A stretch of 64,000 nt of DNA from Halobellus inordinatus (GTDB taxonomy: Archaea; Halobacteriota; Halobacteria; Halobacteriales; Haloferacaceae): NCBI RefSeq assembly GCF_024464655.1, contig NZ_JANHAV010000003.1, positions 124,001 to 188,000 of the forward strand, given 5' to 3'. The notes under the pieces are model-generated. The model saw only the letters and a program-made list of their open reading frames with translations. It was not told the DNA's origin and did no database searches. Made by a program: the position numbers and the translations under genes. Shown here piece after piece: positions 1-9,179 of this stretch. Numbering within the stretch: position 1 is the stretch's first letter; every line of letters begins with the position of its first letter.

Positions 1-1
1 C

Positions 2-502
2 GCCGACGAAAACGTCGTGCTCGATCTTATGATCCACGACATCGACATCGTCACTACCCTCTCTGGAGATACTGTTTCGGCGTTGAACGCCATTGGGACC
101 ACCGACAGGTCGGACCACTGTGACCATGCAATCGCCCAATTTAGCTTCGAGAACGGGCCAGTCGCAACAGTCACTGCGTCACAGGTGACGAGTGGTAAGA
201 TCCGGACGCTAAGTGCGACGACACGTGACGCTTACATCACGCTCGATTATCAGGAGCAGTCGATTACTCTCCAACGGCGGGGCCAGGAGACGACTACGAC
301 CGTCTTTGATCAAGCCGGATATCGAACCGAAACCATCACTGAATCACCATACGTTCGAACCCGTGAGCCACTCAAACAGGAACTCGAACACTTCCTCTCC
401 TGCGTGCGCGAGCGACGCACCCCCCGAACCGATGGCGAATCCGGACTTGAGGCTGTCCGACTGGCAAGCGAAATCACCGACGCGATCAAAAACGGAGTAT
501 AG
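2..502 (+). CDS. Gfo/Idh/MocA-family oxidoreductase, C-terminal part
   Basis: The gene is cut by the window start, and 166 residues are visible in an open frame that runs into the edge. The visible part begins with a V-L-D-L-x-I-H-D-x-D stretch. In Gfo/Idh/MocA NAD(P)-dependent sugar dehydrogenases this is the substrate-side helix carrying the conserved His-Asp pair. A beta-rich stretch follows and the protein ends with helices like the family C-terminus. The N-terminal Rossmann fold lies outside the window. Such enzymes often make the UDP-sugar acids or keto-sugars used by surface-glycan clusters, which fits the neighbours. The substrate is unknown. Confidence 0.8.
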   Translation, partial: ADENVVLDLMIHDIDIVTTLSGDTVSALNAIGTTDRSDHCDHAIAQFSFENGPVATVTASQVTSGKIRTLSATTRDAYITLDYQEQSITLQRRGQETTTTVFDQAGYRTETITESPYVRTREPLKQELEHFLSCVRERRTPRTDGESGLEAVRLASEITDAIKNGV

Positions 503-518
503 GCCCGTCAGCACCTAC

Positions 519-1205
519 TTACAGCGAATCGAGGAGCGCTATCGCCTCTTTCGGTCCAACATTCATCACGGCATCGACGAACGACATATACGGCTCGAAG
601 CCATCGAACCGCTGTCGGTACGTCGGGTGCTCGAAGTCCTGGTACTCAACCGCGACGCCGATTTCTTTGAAGCTCTCGTGTTGCATATAGCCGTCAGCAC
701 CCATTCCTGAGAGGTACACGTCTGCGTCAACCTGGTCACAGAGTTCGGCCAGCCTTTCCGCCCCGGTACTCTCAGTGTCCAGTTCAGAGGAGTGGACAAA
801 CGAGTACTCGATCCCAACGCGGTCGCAAATACCTTTGAGCAGGTGGACGTTCAGCGCGTCAAGGGAAGCCCACTCACGGTCGTACGTCTCCTCCAGGAAT
901 GATGCTAGTGATTCAAACTCGTTCGCGTTCGCGTAATTCTGCTGGAAGCTCTTCCAGTGTTCTTCACGCCAGTCGCCGTTCCCCGCAATCTCGACCTCGT
1001 TTATCGGCACACTGGTGTCTCCGACCGGAACGCTCAGCCAGCTCCAGCCGTCCGGAGTCTTGATTTTGTTGCGGTTAATCCAGCTCCCAGAGCTGTACTC
1101 CACGTCGTCAAGCACCACGAACACGTCGCTCTCGTGGATTTTGTGGAAGTAGCCGATCCACGGGAGGTAGTTCGGCTGATGAGCTGCGACAATCTTCCGT
1201 GTCAT
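519..1205 (-). CDS. WbqC-like family protein
   Basis: This 228-residue protein has the WbqC-family N-terminus, with H-Q-P-N-Y-L-P-W-x-G-Y-F at residues 9-20 and a D-D-V/x-Y motif shortly after. WbqC-like proteins are found in O-antigen and surface-polysaccharide clusters, but no biochemical role is firmly established. The start overlaps the stop of the upstream phosphodiesterase-like gene by one base (TGATG), so the two are almost certainly co-transcribed and translationally coupled. The length is normal for the family. Confidence 0.85.
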   Translation of the reverse strand: MTRKIVAAHQPNYLPWIGYFHKIHESDVFVVLDDVEYSSGSWINRNKIKTPDGWSWLSVPVGDTSVPINEVEIAGNGDWREEHWKSFQQNYANANEFESLASFLEETYDREWASLDALNVHLLKGICDRVGIEYSFVHSSELDTESTGAERLAELCDQVDADVYLSGMGADGYMQHESFKEIGVAVEYQDFEHPTYRQRFDGFEPYMSFVDAVMNVGPKEAIALLDSL

Positions 1206-2830
1206 CAGAGGTATCCGAGGTCTTCGAGGCGGTCTTTCACGCTGTCAGCGTCCCGCTCGCTGTCGTTGGCTCTGGCTTGTTCGACTGCACGCTCGTAGGT
1301 CACGTCCTCGCTGAGCTCGTCGGAGAACAGTTCGTGGGCGACTCGGCCGTCCATATCTTCAGGAACCGGAAGTCCAAGGTAGTGCAGGATCGTCGGCGTG
1401 ATATCCGCAAGTCCGAGATCGAGTTCGCTTGCGGTGTCGTCGACGCCTGGGCCCGCGATCCCGACAATGCCTGGGCCGTCTTCGATTCCCGTCACGAATG
1501 GCATACCCTCCCAGTCGTTCGTGGAGATGATGTTGTCTTTCTCCAGTTCGAACGCGTAGCCGAACGGGTAGTAGCCCTCGGAGAGCGATAGCAGTACGTC
1601 GGGTGCCTTGTCGACGTATGGTCCCTCGAAGAGTTCTTTGCGCGTGTGGACCGCCTCAACGATGTTCTCGTCGGTATCGGGGTCGCGAATCTCCGCGAGG
1701 TCGGCAGTCAGTCGTTTGATGACGTTTTCACGCTCCTCGGATGGGACCGAGCCCTCGGGCTCTCGACCTTCCTCGTTGACGTAAATGGCACCGCGCTTCC
1801 CCATCGCGTACGCTTCTGTCTGCTCCCAGTCGACTTTCCCGAAGATGTACTCGACGCGATCATCGAGCATCTCTTCGATGTCCTCATCGACGGCCTCGCG
1901 CTCTCCCTCTCGGAACGTTAGATATCCCTCCTCGCTCAACCACTTATTGACGTGTAGAATCCTCTCGAGGGAGCGCATACCGTGGTCCGAAACGACGGAT
2001 ACCAGTGGTTCGGTTCCGTTGACCCGTTCGAACTTGTCGATGATCTGTGCGAGCTTGTCGTCTAGGTTTACAAAGAGATCCACCAATACGTCCGAGAACT
2101 GCTCCAAGTCTTCCTCGGACTCGTTTCCGGTGAACGGGTGCGACTGGTCATGGAAGTGCCAGTAGTAGTGGGAAAGACGGTCCGGTGCGACGAAGACTGC
2201 GAAGTAGACGTCAACGTCAGCGCTTCGTTCGAGCGAGTACAGTACTAACTCCATCCGGGCATCGACGACATCTTTCATCTCTGCAACGAACTCGTCCTTC
2301 TCGGCGTCTTTGCCCTCGTCCAAGTCGATACGATACCGGTCGATTTCTTCGAAGTCGTCAAGGAAATCAGACGGGTGACAGAACCCATCCGAGTCAACGG
2401 ATGGTGTAAGCATCCCCGTTACCTCGAACTCGTCGACCTTCGCGGCGGGGTACGTTACTGGAACGTTGATCTGACCGATTGAGCGGTCGTTCCGAGTCAG
2501 AATCTCGCCCAACTCCTCGCCATCTCTGTCAGTCGCATTGATCGGTTCCCGGAAGTAGGTCCCCTCGCGGAAGTCGTTCGCGTAAAAATCGTAGACGCCG
2601 TGCTTGCCGGCGTTCTTCCCTGTAAGAAACGTTGACCACGCACACGAACTCATAATGTACGGTACGGTGTGGAGTGGTCCAAAGTAGCCGTCGTCGGCGA
2701 TTCCCGCCAGTGTCGGCAACTCACCGTCTTCAATCAATTCTTCAACAAGAGTGTGGGGCGCACCGTCCCAGCCGACGAGAAGGACACTCCGATTGGTGTC
2801 GTCTGATTGCCCAGTCGTACTCGACGTCAT
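1205..2830 (-). CDS. Alkaline-phosphatase-superfamily phosphodiesterase-like enzyme
   Basis: A 541-residue type I phosphodiesterase/nucleotide pyrophosphatase-like protein. The first metal-ligand motif G-W-D-G is at residues 20-23. The nucleophile region S-S-C-A-W-S-T-F-L-T-G places Ser61 where the superfamily has its Thr/Ser/Cys nucleophile. An S-D-H-G metal motif lies in the middle. There is no signal peptide, so it is predicted cytoplasmic. It ends in L-E-D-L-G-Y-L, a tail shared with three other proteins of this cluster. Relatives in archaeal glycan clusters have no settled substrate. A TATA-like A/T box (reverse strand, near 2862-2869) precedes it, and WbqC follows with a one-base overlap. 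Confidence 0.85.
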   Translation of the reverse strand: MTSSTTGQSDDTNRSVLLVGWDGAPHTLVEELIEDGELPTLAGIADDGYFGPLHTVPYIMSSCAWSTFLTGKNAGKHGVYDFYANDFREGTYFREPINATDRDGEELGEILTRNDRSIGQINVPVTYPAAKVDEFEVTGMLTPSVDSDGFCHPSDFLDDFEEIDRYRIDLDEGKDAEKDEFVAEMKDVVDARMELVLYSLERSADVDVYFAVFVAPDRLSHYYWHFHDQSHPFTGNESEEDLEQFSDVLVDLFVNLDDKLAQIIDKFERVNGTEPLVSVVSDHGMRSLERILHVNKWLSEEGYLTFREGEREAVDEDIEEMLDDRVEYIFGKVDWEQTEAYAMGKRGAIYVNEEGREPEGSVPSEERENVIKRLTADLAEIRDPDTDENIVEAVHTRKELFEGPYVDKAPDVLLSLSEGYYPFGYAFELEKDNIISTNDWEGMPFVTGIEDGPGIVGIAGPGVDDTASELDLGLADITPTILHYLGLPVPEDMDGRVAHELFSDELSEDVTYERAVEQARANDSERDADSVKDRLEDLGYL

Positions 2831-2944
2831 CGTATGGTCCTCAGTTCCCTCTCTCCCGGATAAATAGCTTGTGCTGTCGAATTCTCTATCATTCTCGGAG
2901 TTACTGACGGATTTATACTCTTCGGGGAGGAAGGTACCTGGTGA

Positions 2945-3676
2945 ATGACAAGCTACACTTACGAGTGGTACCGGGACTTTCTACTAGATCTCCGTGACCG
3001 CGGGTACGACTTCATCAAGTATCGCGAACGGCCCGCGGCAGAGCCGTGGGTACTGCTCCGTCACGACGTGGACTACGATCCGGAGAAGGCACTCGAAATT
3101 GCGGAAATAGAGCACGAAATGGACATCTCTTCGACATTTTTTGTACTCGTGACCGCCGACTTCTACAATGCCCTATCGGAGAGCGTCGGCGAGACGTTCC
3201 GGAAAATCGATAGGCTCGGCCACGATATCGGTCTCCACTTCGACACGGGTCGATACTGGGAGGCAGAGCCCAACCCGCAGGAACTACAGACGAGAGTTCG
3301 ATCCGAGCAAACGGCGTTGCGGGCTCTGGGCGAGTTCGACATTGTCGAGACGATCGCGTTTCATAACCCTCCATCGTGGACGCTCGACCGACAGTTCGAC
3401 GGAATCGAAAGCACGTACGAACCGGAGTTCTTCGGAGACATCAAGTACGAGTCAGACTCACTCCACCGCTGGCGTGAGGAGCCTCCGCTGCAGGACGGAA
3501 AGCCGTCTCGCTTACAGATCCTCACTCACCCGGTTCTGTGGGGGGAAAGAGACGAATGCCTCGAGCACCGAATCATATCTGCGCAGAGGCGGTTACTTGA
3601 CCGAGCGGACAAGTGCGTAGTCGAACGGTCGAACATCAAGTGGGATCCCACGAATTTGACAGACGTGGCTCGTTGA
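2945..3676 (+). CDS. Polysaccharide-deacetylase-like (NodB homology) protein
   Basis: A 243-residue protein with NodB-type landmarks: R-H-D-V-D-Y-D (Asp41/Asp43), G-L-H-F-D (His98) and H-N-P-P-S-W (His140). In carbohydrate esterase family 4 these positions supply the catalytic Asp and the metal-binding Asp and histidines. There is no signal peptide, so a cytosolic substrate such as a nucleotide- or lipid-linked N-acetyl sugar is plausible. A TATA-like ATTTATAC (about 2909-2916) and a GGAGG-like sequence 15-20 bases before the ATG support the start. It is transcribed divergently from the phosphodiesterase-like gene. The substrate is an inference from family and context. Confidence 0.75.
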   Translation: MTSYTYEWYRDFLLDLRDRGYDFIKYRERPAAEPWVLLRHDVDYDPEKALEIAEIEHEMDISSTFFVLVTADFYNALSESVGETFRKIDRLGHDIGLHFDTGRYWEAEPNPQELQTRVRSEQTALRALGEFDIVETIAFHNPPSWTLDRQFDGIESTYEPEFFGDIKYESDSLHRWREEPPLQDGKPSRLQILTHPVLWGERDECLEHRIISAQRRLLDRADKCVVERSNIKWDPTNLTDVAR

Positions 3677-3722
3677 TAGACGCCGTCGCGACGAGGCAGT
3701 CTTCACACGACCTCACTCGGAC

Positions 3723-4988
3723 TCACTCTCCGGAAAAGACCTTTATATACCGGGTGTCAATCGTTCCGTCCTCGGATTCGAAGTTTATTTTGAGCGTGTG
3801 CGATCCGCTCTTTTCTGGTGCGTAGGTGATCGGTTCACGAATCCAACCGTCGACGGTACGCGTTCGATCAAGGCAAGTCTCACCGTCGAAGATCGCGTGA
3901 ATTCGGACCTCTCGCTGGTCGTGGTGTGAGCACGCAACCGCCACTGTGGTCCCGCTGTCGCCGAGGGGGACGTTAGTCTCAAAGTCGAACGCTCCGTTCG
4001 CTCCCCGGAGACTCGTATAGAGCCACTGCGGGAAGTCGCTCGGCGTTCCGAACGCGTCACCAACCGCGAGGTCGTACCGTTCGGCGAAGTCGTCCGCCCA
4101 CATCGGCGGGTGCCCGTCGACCTGCACCCGTTCCAAGCGAACGGCGCCGTCGCCCGTGCCGACGAGAACGCCACGGCCGTCGTCGATCGCGAGTATCTCG
4201 CCGGGATGCACCGATTTCGTCTCCCCTTCGACCATCGCGGTCGACCAGAGCAGCACCTGCTCCCCTTCGAAGAAGGTGAACGCGCCGGGGTATGGACGAG
4301 TGAGCGCACGCACCCAGTCGTGGATGAACGTCGCGGGGCGCGACCAGTCGACGAGACCGTCGTCGGGAGTGCGTTGTGGCAGGTACGTCGCCTCGGCGTA
4401 GGTCTGGGGGGACGCCTCAACGGTTCCGTCACGAAGCGCCGGGAGTGCTTCGTCGAGCAGTCTACACGAGGTGTCTGTCACCTTGTTGTACAGCGTCTCG
4501 ATGTCGTCCCTGGGTTCGATCTCCAGACGCTCCTGCGCGATGATGTCGCCGTGGTCGACTTCGGGTACGAAGTAGAACAGCGACACCCCGACGTGGTTGT
4601 CGAGGATCAACTGCCAATTGACCGGAGCACCTCCTTTTCCCTTCGGGAGGTCGCTGGCATGAATTCCGACGAACCCGTCGGTCGGAACGTCGAGTATGTC
4701 TTCCGAAACAATCTGGGTCCAGCCACAGCACAGGCCGAGATCAGGGGCGGCTGAGTCAATGAACTCCCGTGTCTCGCTCTCGTTGATGTCGTCCGTTCGG
4801 TGTAGCGGGACATCGTACTTGTCGCAGACATCATCGAACCGTTCCCGATCAATCGCTCGCGACGGTGATCCTTCACTTCGCGTGACGACGCCGGCGACGT
4901 TCCACCCAGCGTCAAGTAGATGTCGCAGTATCCATCGTGAATGCCCTCTGTTTCCGACGAATAGGAGGCGAAATCCGTCTGGTTGCAT
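3723..4988 (-). CDS. Methionyl-tRNA formyltransferase-like sugar N-formyltransferase
   Basis: 421 residues from the ATG at 4988. A GTG 21 bases upstream keeps the frame open, but a TATA-like CTATACTT at about 5010-5018 fits a leaderless start at 4988. The N-terminal half is a formyltransferase domain, with V-G-x-R-G-H-S near the start, G-I-H-A-S-D-L-P at about 108-115 (His110) and V-D-H-G-D-I at about 144-149 (Asp145). A C-terminal Fmt-type domain and a further beta-rich module of roughly 110 residues follow. The Asn that usually lies two residues before the His is Gly here. Archaea do not formylate initiator Met-tRNA, so N-formylation of an amino sugar is the likelier role. The exact substrate is unknown. 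Confidence 0.75.
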   Translation of the reverse strand: MQPDGFRLLFVGNRGHSRWILRHLLDAGWNVAGVVTRSEGSPSRAIDRERFDDVCDKYDVPLHRTDDINESETREFIDSAAPDLGLCCGWTQIVSEDILDVPTDGFVGIHASDLPKGKGGAPVNWQLILDNHVGVSLFYFVPEVDHGDIIAQERLEIEPRDDIETLYNKVTDTSCRLLDEALPALRDGTVEASPQTYAEATYLPQRTPDDGLVDWSRPATFIHDWVRALTRPYPGAFTFFEGEQVLLWSTAMVEGETKSVHPGEILAIDDGRGVLVGTGDGAVRLERVQVDGHPPMWADDFAERYDLAVGDAFGTPSDFPQWLYTSLRGANGAFDFETNVPLGDSGTTVAVACSHHDQREVRIHAIFDGETCLDRTRTVDGWIREPITYAPEKSGSHTLKINFESEDGTIDTRYIKVFSGE

Positions 4989-5065
4989 ACTCCGACGTTC
5001 CGACTTCACCCAAGTATAGACTCCGATGCTCCTTGCGGTTCAGTGGGACGCTGGCTCGGGAGTGA

Positions 5066-6022
5066 TCAGTTGCGTCGCCGCTGGTAGTTCTTCGTCACCA
5101 TCCTGTCCGTGGTCCAGTGTCGGTACTTCGACTTGTGGTCCGCCGGTATCGTGACCTGCGAGCGGTAGTCACCTGCGTCAAGATCAATGTGGTCGAACCA
5201 GTGGTTCAGGTCGCGGTCGATCATTTCTGAGAGCCGTTTGGTCGGAGAGGCGAACTCAACCTCAAGTTCCTTCCTGATGTTCTCGTCTATTCCCTCCTCG
5301 TACGCGGACTTGTTCTCGAACAGGCTCCGGAGTACTGGATAAACCGGACTCACGGCGGACCGAAGCCATATCGGGGCGTCGTGAACGAACCAGCCTTTGA
5401 TCTCGTCGTACAGGGCTGGTCCACGGTATCGTGCCTGATTGACACGCTCGTCAATGATATCGGGTTGGTAGCCGGGATCGACGCCGATGAATTCGTAGAT
5501 CGATTCGATGAACGCGGCGTTGTCTTCGACGAAGTCGTCGAAAAGGAATATCTCGACCTGCTCTTCGGAGAGCGCCGTCTGCCAACGTTCGACGTGATTC
5601 ACGTAGTATCCCGGTCGAATGAACACTTCGTAGGCCTGATCGACAAAGAAGATGTCGTCGAAGTCGAAGTTGAGCCACCCGCTCTGGGTGTCGTGCCACC
5701 ACTGCGAGAACGCTCGGTCGATCGGATTCCGGAGCGTGAACATAACTTTGACGTCAGGAAAGTCCTCGGCCACGCGTTTCGGAGCAGACTCGTTGTTGAT
5801 GTATCCTGGAGATGATTCCCCGACGATCTGATCTGGGTCGGCCTCAGCGAAGACAGAGCGGTACCAGTCTGATCCCTGATGATACTTGGTGTTGAAGTAA
5901 TTTACCGGTTTGAGGTCCGGAACGTGGATCTGCGGGTGCTCTTTCAGTGCCTCGTAGACCCAGGACGACCCCGATTTGCTCGGCCCGCCGTATATGAAGT
6001 CTGGAGCAGCTCCTGTACTCAT
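5066..6022 (-). CDS. PAPS-dependent sulfotransferase
   Basis: 318 residues from the ATG at 6022. A GTG at 6052 is possible, but an A/T box at about 6048-6060 fits a near-leaderless transcript from 6022. The 5'-phosphosulfate-binding loop is S-K-S-G-S-S-W (residues 15-21). The 3'-phosphate-binding segment is L-R-N-P-I-D-R-A-F-S (Arg98 and Ser106). Both mark the PAPS sulfotransferase fold. No transmembrane segment is evident, so a cytosolic enzyme acting on a nucleotide- or dolichol-linked glycan is likely. The donor enzymes Sat and CysC are encoded about 6.5 kb away. It is divergent from the polytopic membrane gene at 6150. Confidence 0.88.
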   Translation of the reverse strand: MSTGAAPDFIYGGPSKSGSSWVYEALKEHPQIHVPDLKPVNYFNTKYHQGSDWYRSVFAEADPDQIVGESSPGYINNESAPKRVAEDFPDVKVMFTLRNPIDRAFSQWWHDTQSGWLNFDFDDIFFVDQAYEVFIRPGYYVNHVERWQTALSEEQVEIFLFDDFVEDNAAFIESIYEFIGVDPGYQPDIIDERVNQARYRGPALYDEIKGWFVHDAPIWLRSAVSPVYPVLRSLFENKSAYEEGIDENIRKELEVEFASPTKRLSEMIDRDLNHWFDHIDLDAGDYRSQVTIPADHKSKYRHWTTDRMVTKNYQRRRN

Positions 6023-6149
6023 TGTCTGTACGAAGATTGATGTAGCACTCAAAAGTTTCTCTCTATTCTCGCGACGAGACCGACAGAGACTGACTTAGAC
6101 GGCGTTCCAGCACCATTAAATAACGGTGAGAGCAATCCACCGACGATCG

Positions 6150-7736
6150 ATGGTCGAGTTGTCGACGTTGTTCACGCTCTCGCTCGTCGTCGGGACGCTC
6201 ATCGTCGTACGGTCGCTGTACAGGGTGCTGGTACCGGCCGGTGCAGCGGGCGACGCGTACGGGCAGATGTTGCAGATCCAGGACATCAAGGATTCGGGTC
6301 ACCGCCGTCCCGACGAACCCTCTCCGGTCGTGACGAGTGGTCACTACGCCTACCCGTACTTCGTTCTCTGGCTCCTCTCGTACCTTCCCCGCTCGCTGCT
6401 TGTTCGAACCGAACGGTACTTCAGCGCAATTATGGATCTCGTGTTCGTCGTGGTAATCGCGGCGCTGGTGCCGCTCGAACTGCTCTCTGTATCCCAGTTG
6501 TCGTTCGCCATCCTCTTGCTGGTCGCAACGCCTCAGTTTATGCGGCCAGACCTAGCGCACGGCCAGGGATTGAGTTCGAGAAAGCCCGGGCAAGTCCTCA
6601 CTACTGCGAGCATCTTCGCGTTCGTCCTCTGGGTGGACACCGGATGGCTCGGTTGGCTCGCGACGAGCGTAGTGCTCGGCGGGCTAATGTGTCTCTCTAG
6701 CAAGTTCAGTCTTCAAGCGTACCTGTTCGTCATCGTCGGCTTCTCGATCGTGCTCTCACCGATCGCACTCTTTCTTGTCCCGGGATCAATCCTGGTTGCC
6801 GCTGTCCTCTCCGGCGGCCGATATCTTCGGATCCTCCGTGGACACGCCGAGCACGTGTATGACTACGCGGTTCGAAAGCAGTACAAGATGTTCGATCACT
6901 CGTTCCCGAACCCCATTGGATGGGCCCGTAGAGTGGTCGGTGTCCGATCGATTGACGACGTGCTAGAACTGTTCAACGACAGTCGATTCCTCAGACCGTT
7001 TATCGACAATCCGTTCGTGATCGCGGTCGTCGCTGCCCTGGTCGCAACGACGCTCTCGGAGCCCGCGATAACGACGCTGGACGGCGTCCGCGTGTGGATC
7101 GTCGCCTGCCTGTTCGCGTTCGTCCTGACGTCGCTCCCACATTTGCTCTTTTTCGGGCAGGCCGAACGCTATCTGGAGTACATCTTCCTACCGAGTGTGC
7201 TGCTCGTCGTCGAGGGGCTCTCGACGTTCGGGGCCTGGTACACGTGGCTCATCGGCGTGTTAATCGCAGGTGGCCTCGCCGTCGAAGTCGTCTACGTGTG
7301 GGCATACAAGAATATCTTCCACTCTCCCGACCGTCAGGAGAAACTGGACGGTGTAATCAAGTTCCTTAAAAGTCGGGACGCTGGTGTCGTCGTCGCACAT
7401 CCGACTTACATCTCCCGCGAAGTCGCTTGGAGAACGCCACACAAGGTCGTCGAGTTCATCGGCGGCAATGCGACGACGACCGAGCGAAGCGTGGAGGAAC
7501 TGAACCGGCTGTTCCCCGACCAGTTTAGTTTCGTCACAAACGATGTGGACTGGCTCGCGACGGCGTTCGACCCGGACTGGGTCGTCTTCGATCTAGAGAA
7601 ACTGGCGGAAATGGACCGGCCGACTGACGACCTCGAACAGCCGTCGGCCGATCCGTCGTTCTCCAACGACCGCTTCGCAGTGTATCCGTTCGAGGTGCTC
7701 GTATCGGCCGCCGGGACGACGGCGACCAACGAGTGA
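6150..7736 (+). CDS. Polytopic membrane protein, possible GT-C-type glycosyltransferase
   Basis: 528 residues from the ATG at 6150. A GTG at 6126 is too close to the TATA-like ATTAAATAAC (6115-6124) to be transcribed, while 6150 fits a leaderless start. The N-terminal helix is followed by G-A-A-G-D-A-Y-G-Q-M, an acidic residue in the first outer loop as in GT-C transferases. About ten or eleven further hydrophobic segments follow, and a soluble C-terminal domain of about 150 residues starts near residue 385. Overall shape resembles polyprenol-phosphate-sugar-dependent transferases, but I recognise no diagnostic motif. It stands first in a set with the AlkP-type enzyme and the flippase. Confidence 0.6.
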   Translation: MVELSTLFTLSLVVGTLIVVRSLYRVLVPAGAAGDAYGQMLQIQDIKDSGHRRPDEPSPVVTSGHYAYPYFVLWLLSYLPRSLLVRTERYFSAIMDLVFVVVIAALVPLELLSVSQLSFAILLLVATPQFMRPDLAHGQGLSSRKPGQVLTTASIFAFVLWVDTGWLGWLATSVVLGGLMCLSSKFSLQAYLFVIVGFSIVLSPIALFLVPGSILVAAVLSGGRYLRILRGHAEHVYDYAVRKQYKMFDHSFPNPIGWARRVVGVRSIDDVLELFNDSRFLRPFIDNPFVIAVVAALVATTLSEPAITTLDGVRVWIVACLFAFVLTSLPHLLFFGQAERYLEYIFLPSVLLVVEGLSTFGAWYTWLIGVLIAGGLAVEVVYVWAYKNIFHSPDRQEKLDGVIKFLKSRDAGVVVAHPTYISREVAWRTPHKVVEFIGGNATTTERSVEELNRLFPDQFSFVTNDVDWLATAFDPDWVVFDLEKLAEMDRPTDDLEQPSADPSFSNDRFAVYPFEVLVSAAGTTATNE

Positions 7737-7791
7737 TCGCTTACGTATCGAAAACATATAGAGACGTCTGCGTCTTGTAAGGGAACAAAGA

Positions 7792-9177
7792 ATGACTCGC
7801 CGCCCGAACGTCGTCTGGATAACGCTGGATAGCGTCCGTCAGGACCACACGTCGATGGCAGGATATCGGCGGGATACGACCCCCCACTTGGAACGTATCG
7901 GGAACGGGTCGGCGAGTCAGTCGTTCTCGAACGCTTTTTCGCAGGGAATCTGGACTCTCGCTTCGTCGGCTTCGATCCTGACCGGCACCTACCCCTCACA
8001 CCACCGGGTCGGGTTCGACAGCGAACGTCTCGGGGACGAACTCCGGACTGTCGCAGAGCTGTTCAAAGACGAGGGATATCACACCGCTTGCCTCTCGCGG
8101 AACACGCATCTGAGCTCGGCGACGAATCTCGACCGTGGATTCGACGACTTCAAGTGGATCGCATCGTCGACGCTACTGCGTGAGGCCGGGGTTAAGACAA
8201 CACTTAAGTACCTCCTGAATATCCGCCGTCATTCGGCCGGATTGACGCGGGATCCAGCGAAGCACGCGACGCCGTTCGTGATGAACGACCTCGCAAAGGA
8301 TATGCTGGACCGCTACGGGTCGCAGTCCGAACCTTTCTTCTTCTATCTTCACTACAACGAACCCCACCGACCGTACTACCCACCGCTCCCGTTTCTCAAC
8401 CGCTACACGGAGGACATCGAGATGTCGCCGAAGGAAGCAGCCGACTTCGCAATGTGGATGCACTACAATCTCCACGAGGCGGTCGCGAACGGCTGTGACT
8501 TCACCGACGAACAGTGGGAGGCTCTCTTTGCGATGTATGACGCGGAGATAGCGTACACTGACGAGTGCATCGGACGTCTGTACGACTATGTCCAGTCGCT
8601 CGACCTGAACGACACGATATTTGTCGTCACGGCGGATCACGGCGAACTGTTCGGAGAGGGCGGGATGCTCGCCCACAAGGTCCTCCTCGACGACGCGCTG
8701 ATCAACGTACCGCTGGTCCTTGACGGATTGGATCTCGATGCCGAGGACTTCGTGCAACACGTCGACATTATGCAGACTATCCTCGAACGGATCGGCGCCG
8801 ACACGACGCAGTTGCAGGGCGTCAGTCTCGACTCGTCGACCCGTGACCACGTGATCACCCAGCGGGGGGCTGCAGAGTTCGACCCGTTCCTCGAAGCGAA
8901 CCCAGACTTCGACGTGTCGCGCTATCACGAACCGCCGCTCAGTTGTCTGCGAACGAGGAAGTTCAAGTATCAACGGAGCGCTGACGGTGAGGATCTCTAT
9001 CACCTTCCAGACGAATCGGCGGACGTCGCCGAGATGTATCCGGAAGTTCACGACGAACTACGGTCACGACTGGAGGTGTGGCTTGAAACTGATGGGGCGC
9101 CCGTGTCGACAGTCGCGGAAGCAGAGTTCACCGACGCGATGAAACGACAGCTCCGAGACCTCGGGTATGTCGAGTAA
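7792..9177 (+). CDS. Sulfatase-like AlkP-superfamily hydrolase or transferase with Thr nucleophile
   Basis: A 461-residue protein with a sulfatase-type fold. The first metal motif is W-I-T-L-D-S-V-R-x-D (Asp13), and T-A-D-H-G-E-L is at about 280. The nucleophile segment W-T-L-A-S-S-A-S-I-L-T-G puts Thr55 where true sulfatases carry the Cys or Ser that becomes formylglycine, and the following Pro/Arg pair is also absent. It is therefore probably not a classical sulfatase. A phosphoester hydrolase, or a transferase as in LtaS/EptA-like enzymes, is more likely. No signal peptide or transmembrane segment is visible. It ends in L-R-D-L-G-Y-V-E, and the flippase ATG follows two bases after its stop. 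Confidence 0.85.
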   Translation: MTRRPNVVWITLDSVRQDHTSMAGYRRDTTPHLERIGNGSASQSFSNAFSQGIWTLASSASILTGTYPSHHRVGFDSERLGDELRTVAELFKDEGYHTACLSRNTHLSSATNLDRGFDDFKWIASSTLLREAGVKTTLKYLLNIRRHSAGLTRDPAKHATPFVMNDLAKDMLDRYGSQSEPFFFYLHYNEPHRPYYPPLPFLNRYTEDIEMSPKEAADFAMWMHYNLHEAVANGCDFTDEQWEALFAMYDAEIAYTDECIGRLYDYVQSLDLNDTIFVVTADHGELFGEGGMLAHKVLLDDALINVPLVLDGLDLDAEDFVQHVDIMQTILERIGADTTQLQGVSLDSSTRDHVITQRGAAEFDPFLEANPDFDVSRYHEPPLSCLRTRKFKYQRSADGEDLYHLPDESADVAEMYPEVHDELRSRLEVWLETDGAPVSTVAEAEFTDAMKRQLRDLGYVE

Positions 9178-9179
9178 CG

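Noticed and set aside
3723-4988. True methionyl-tRNA formyltransferase
   Set aside because: Archaea start translation with unformylated Met, and the gene is in a glycan cluster with an extra C-terminal domain.
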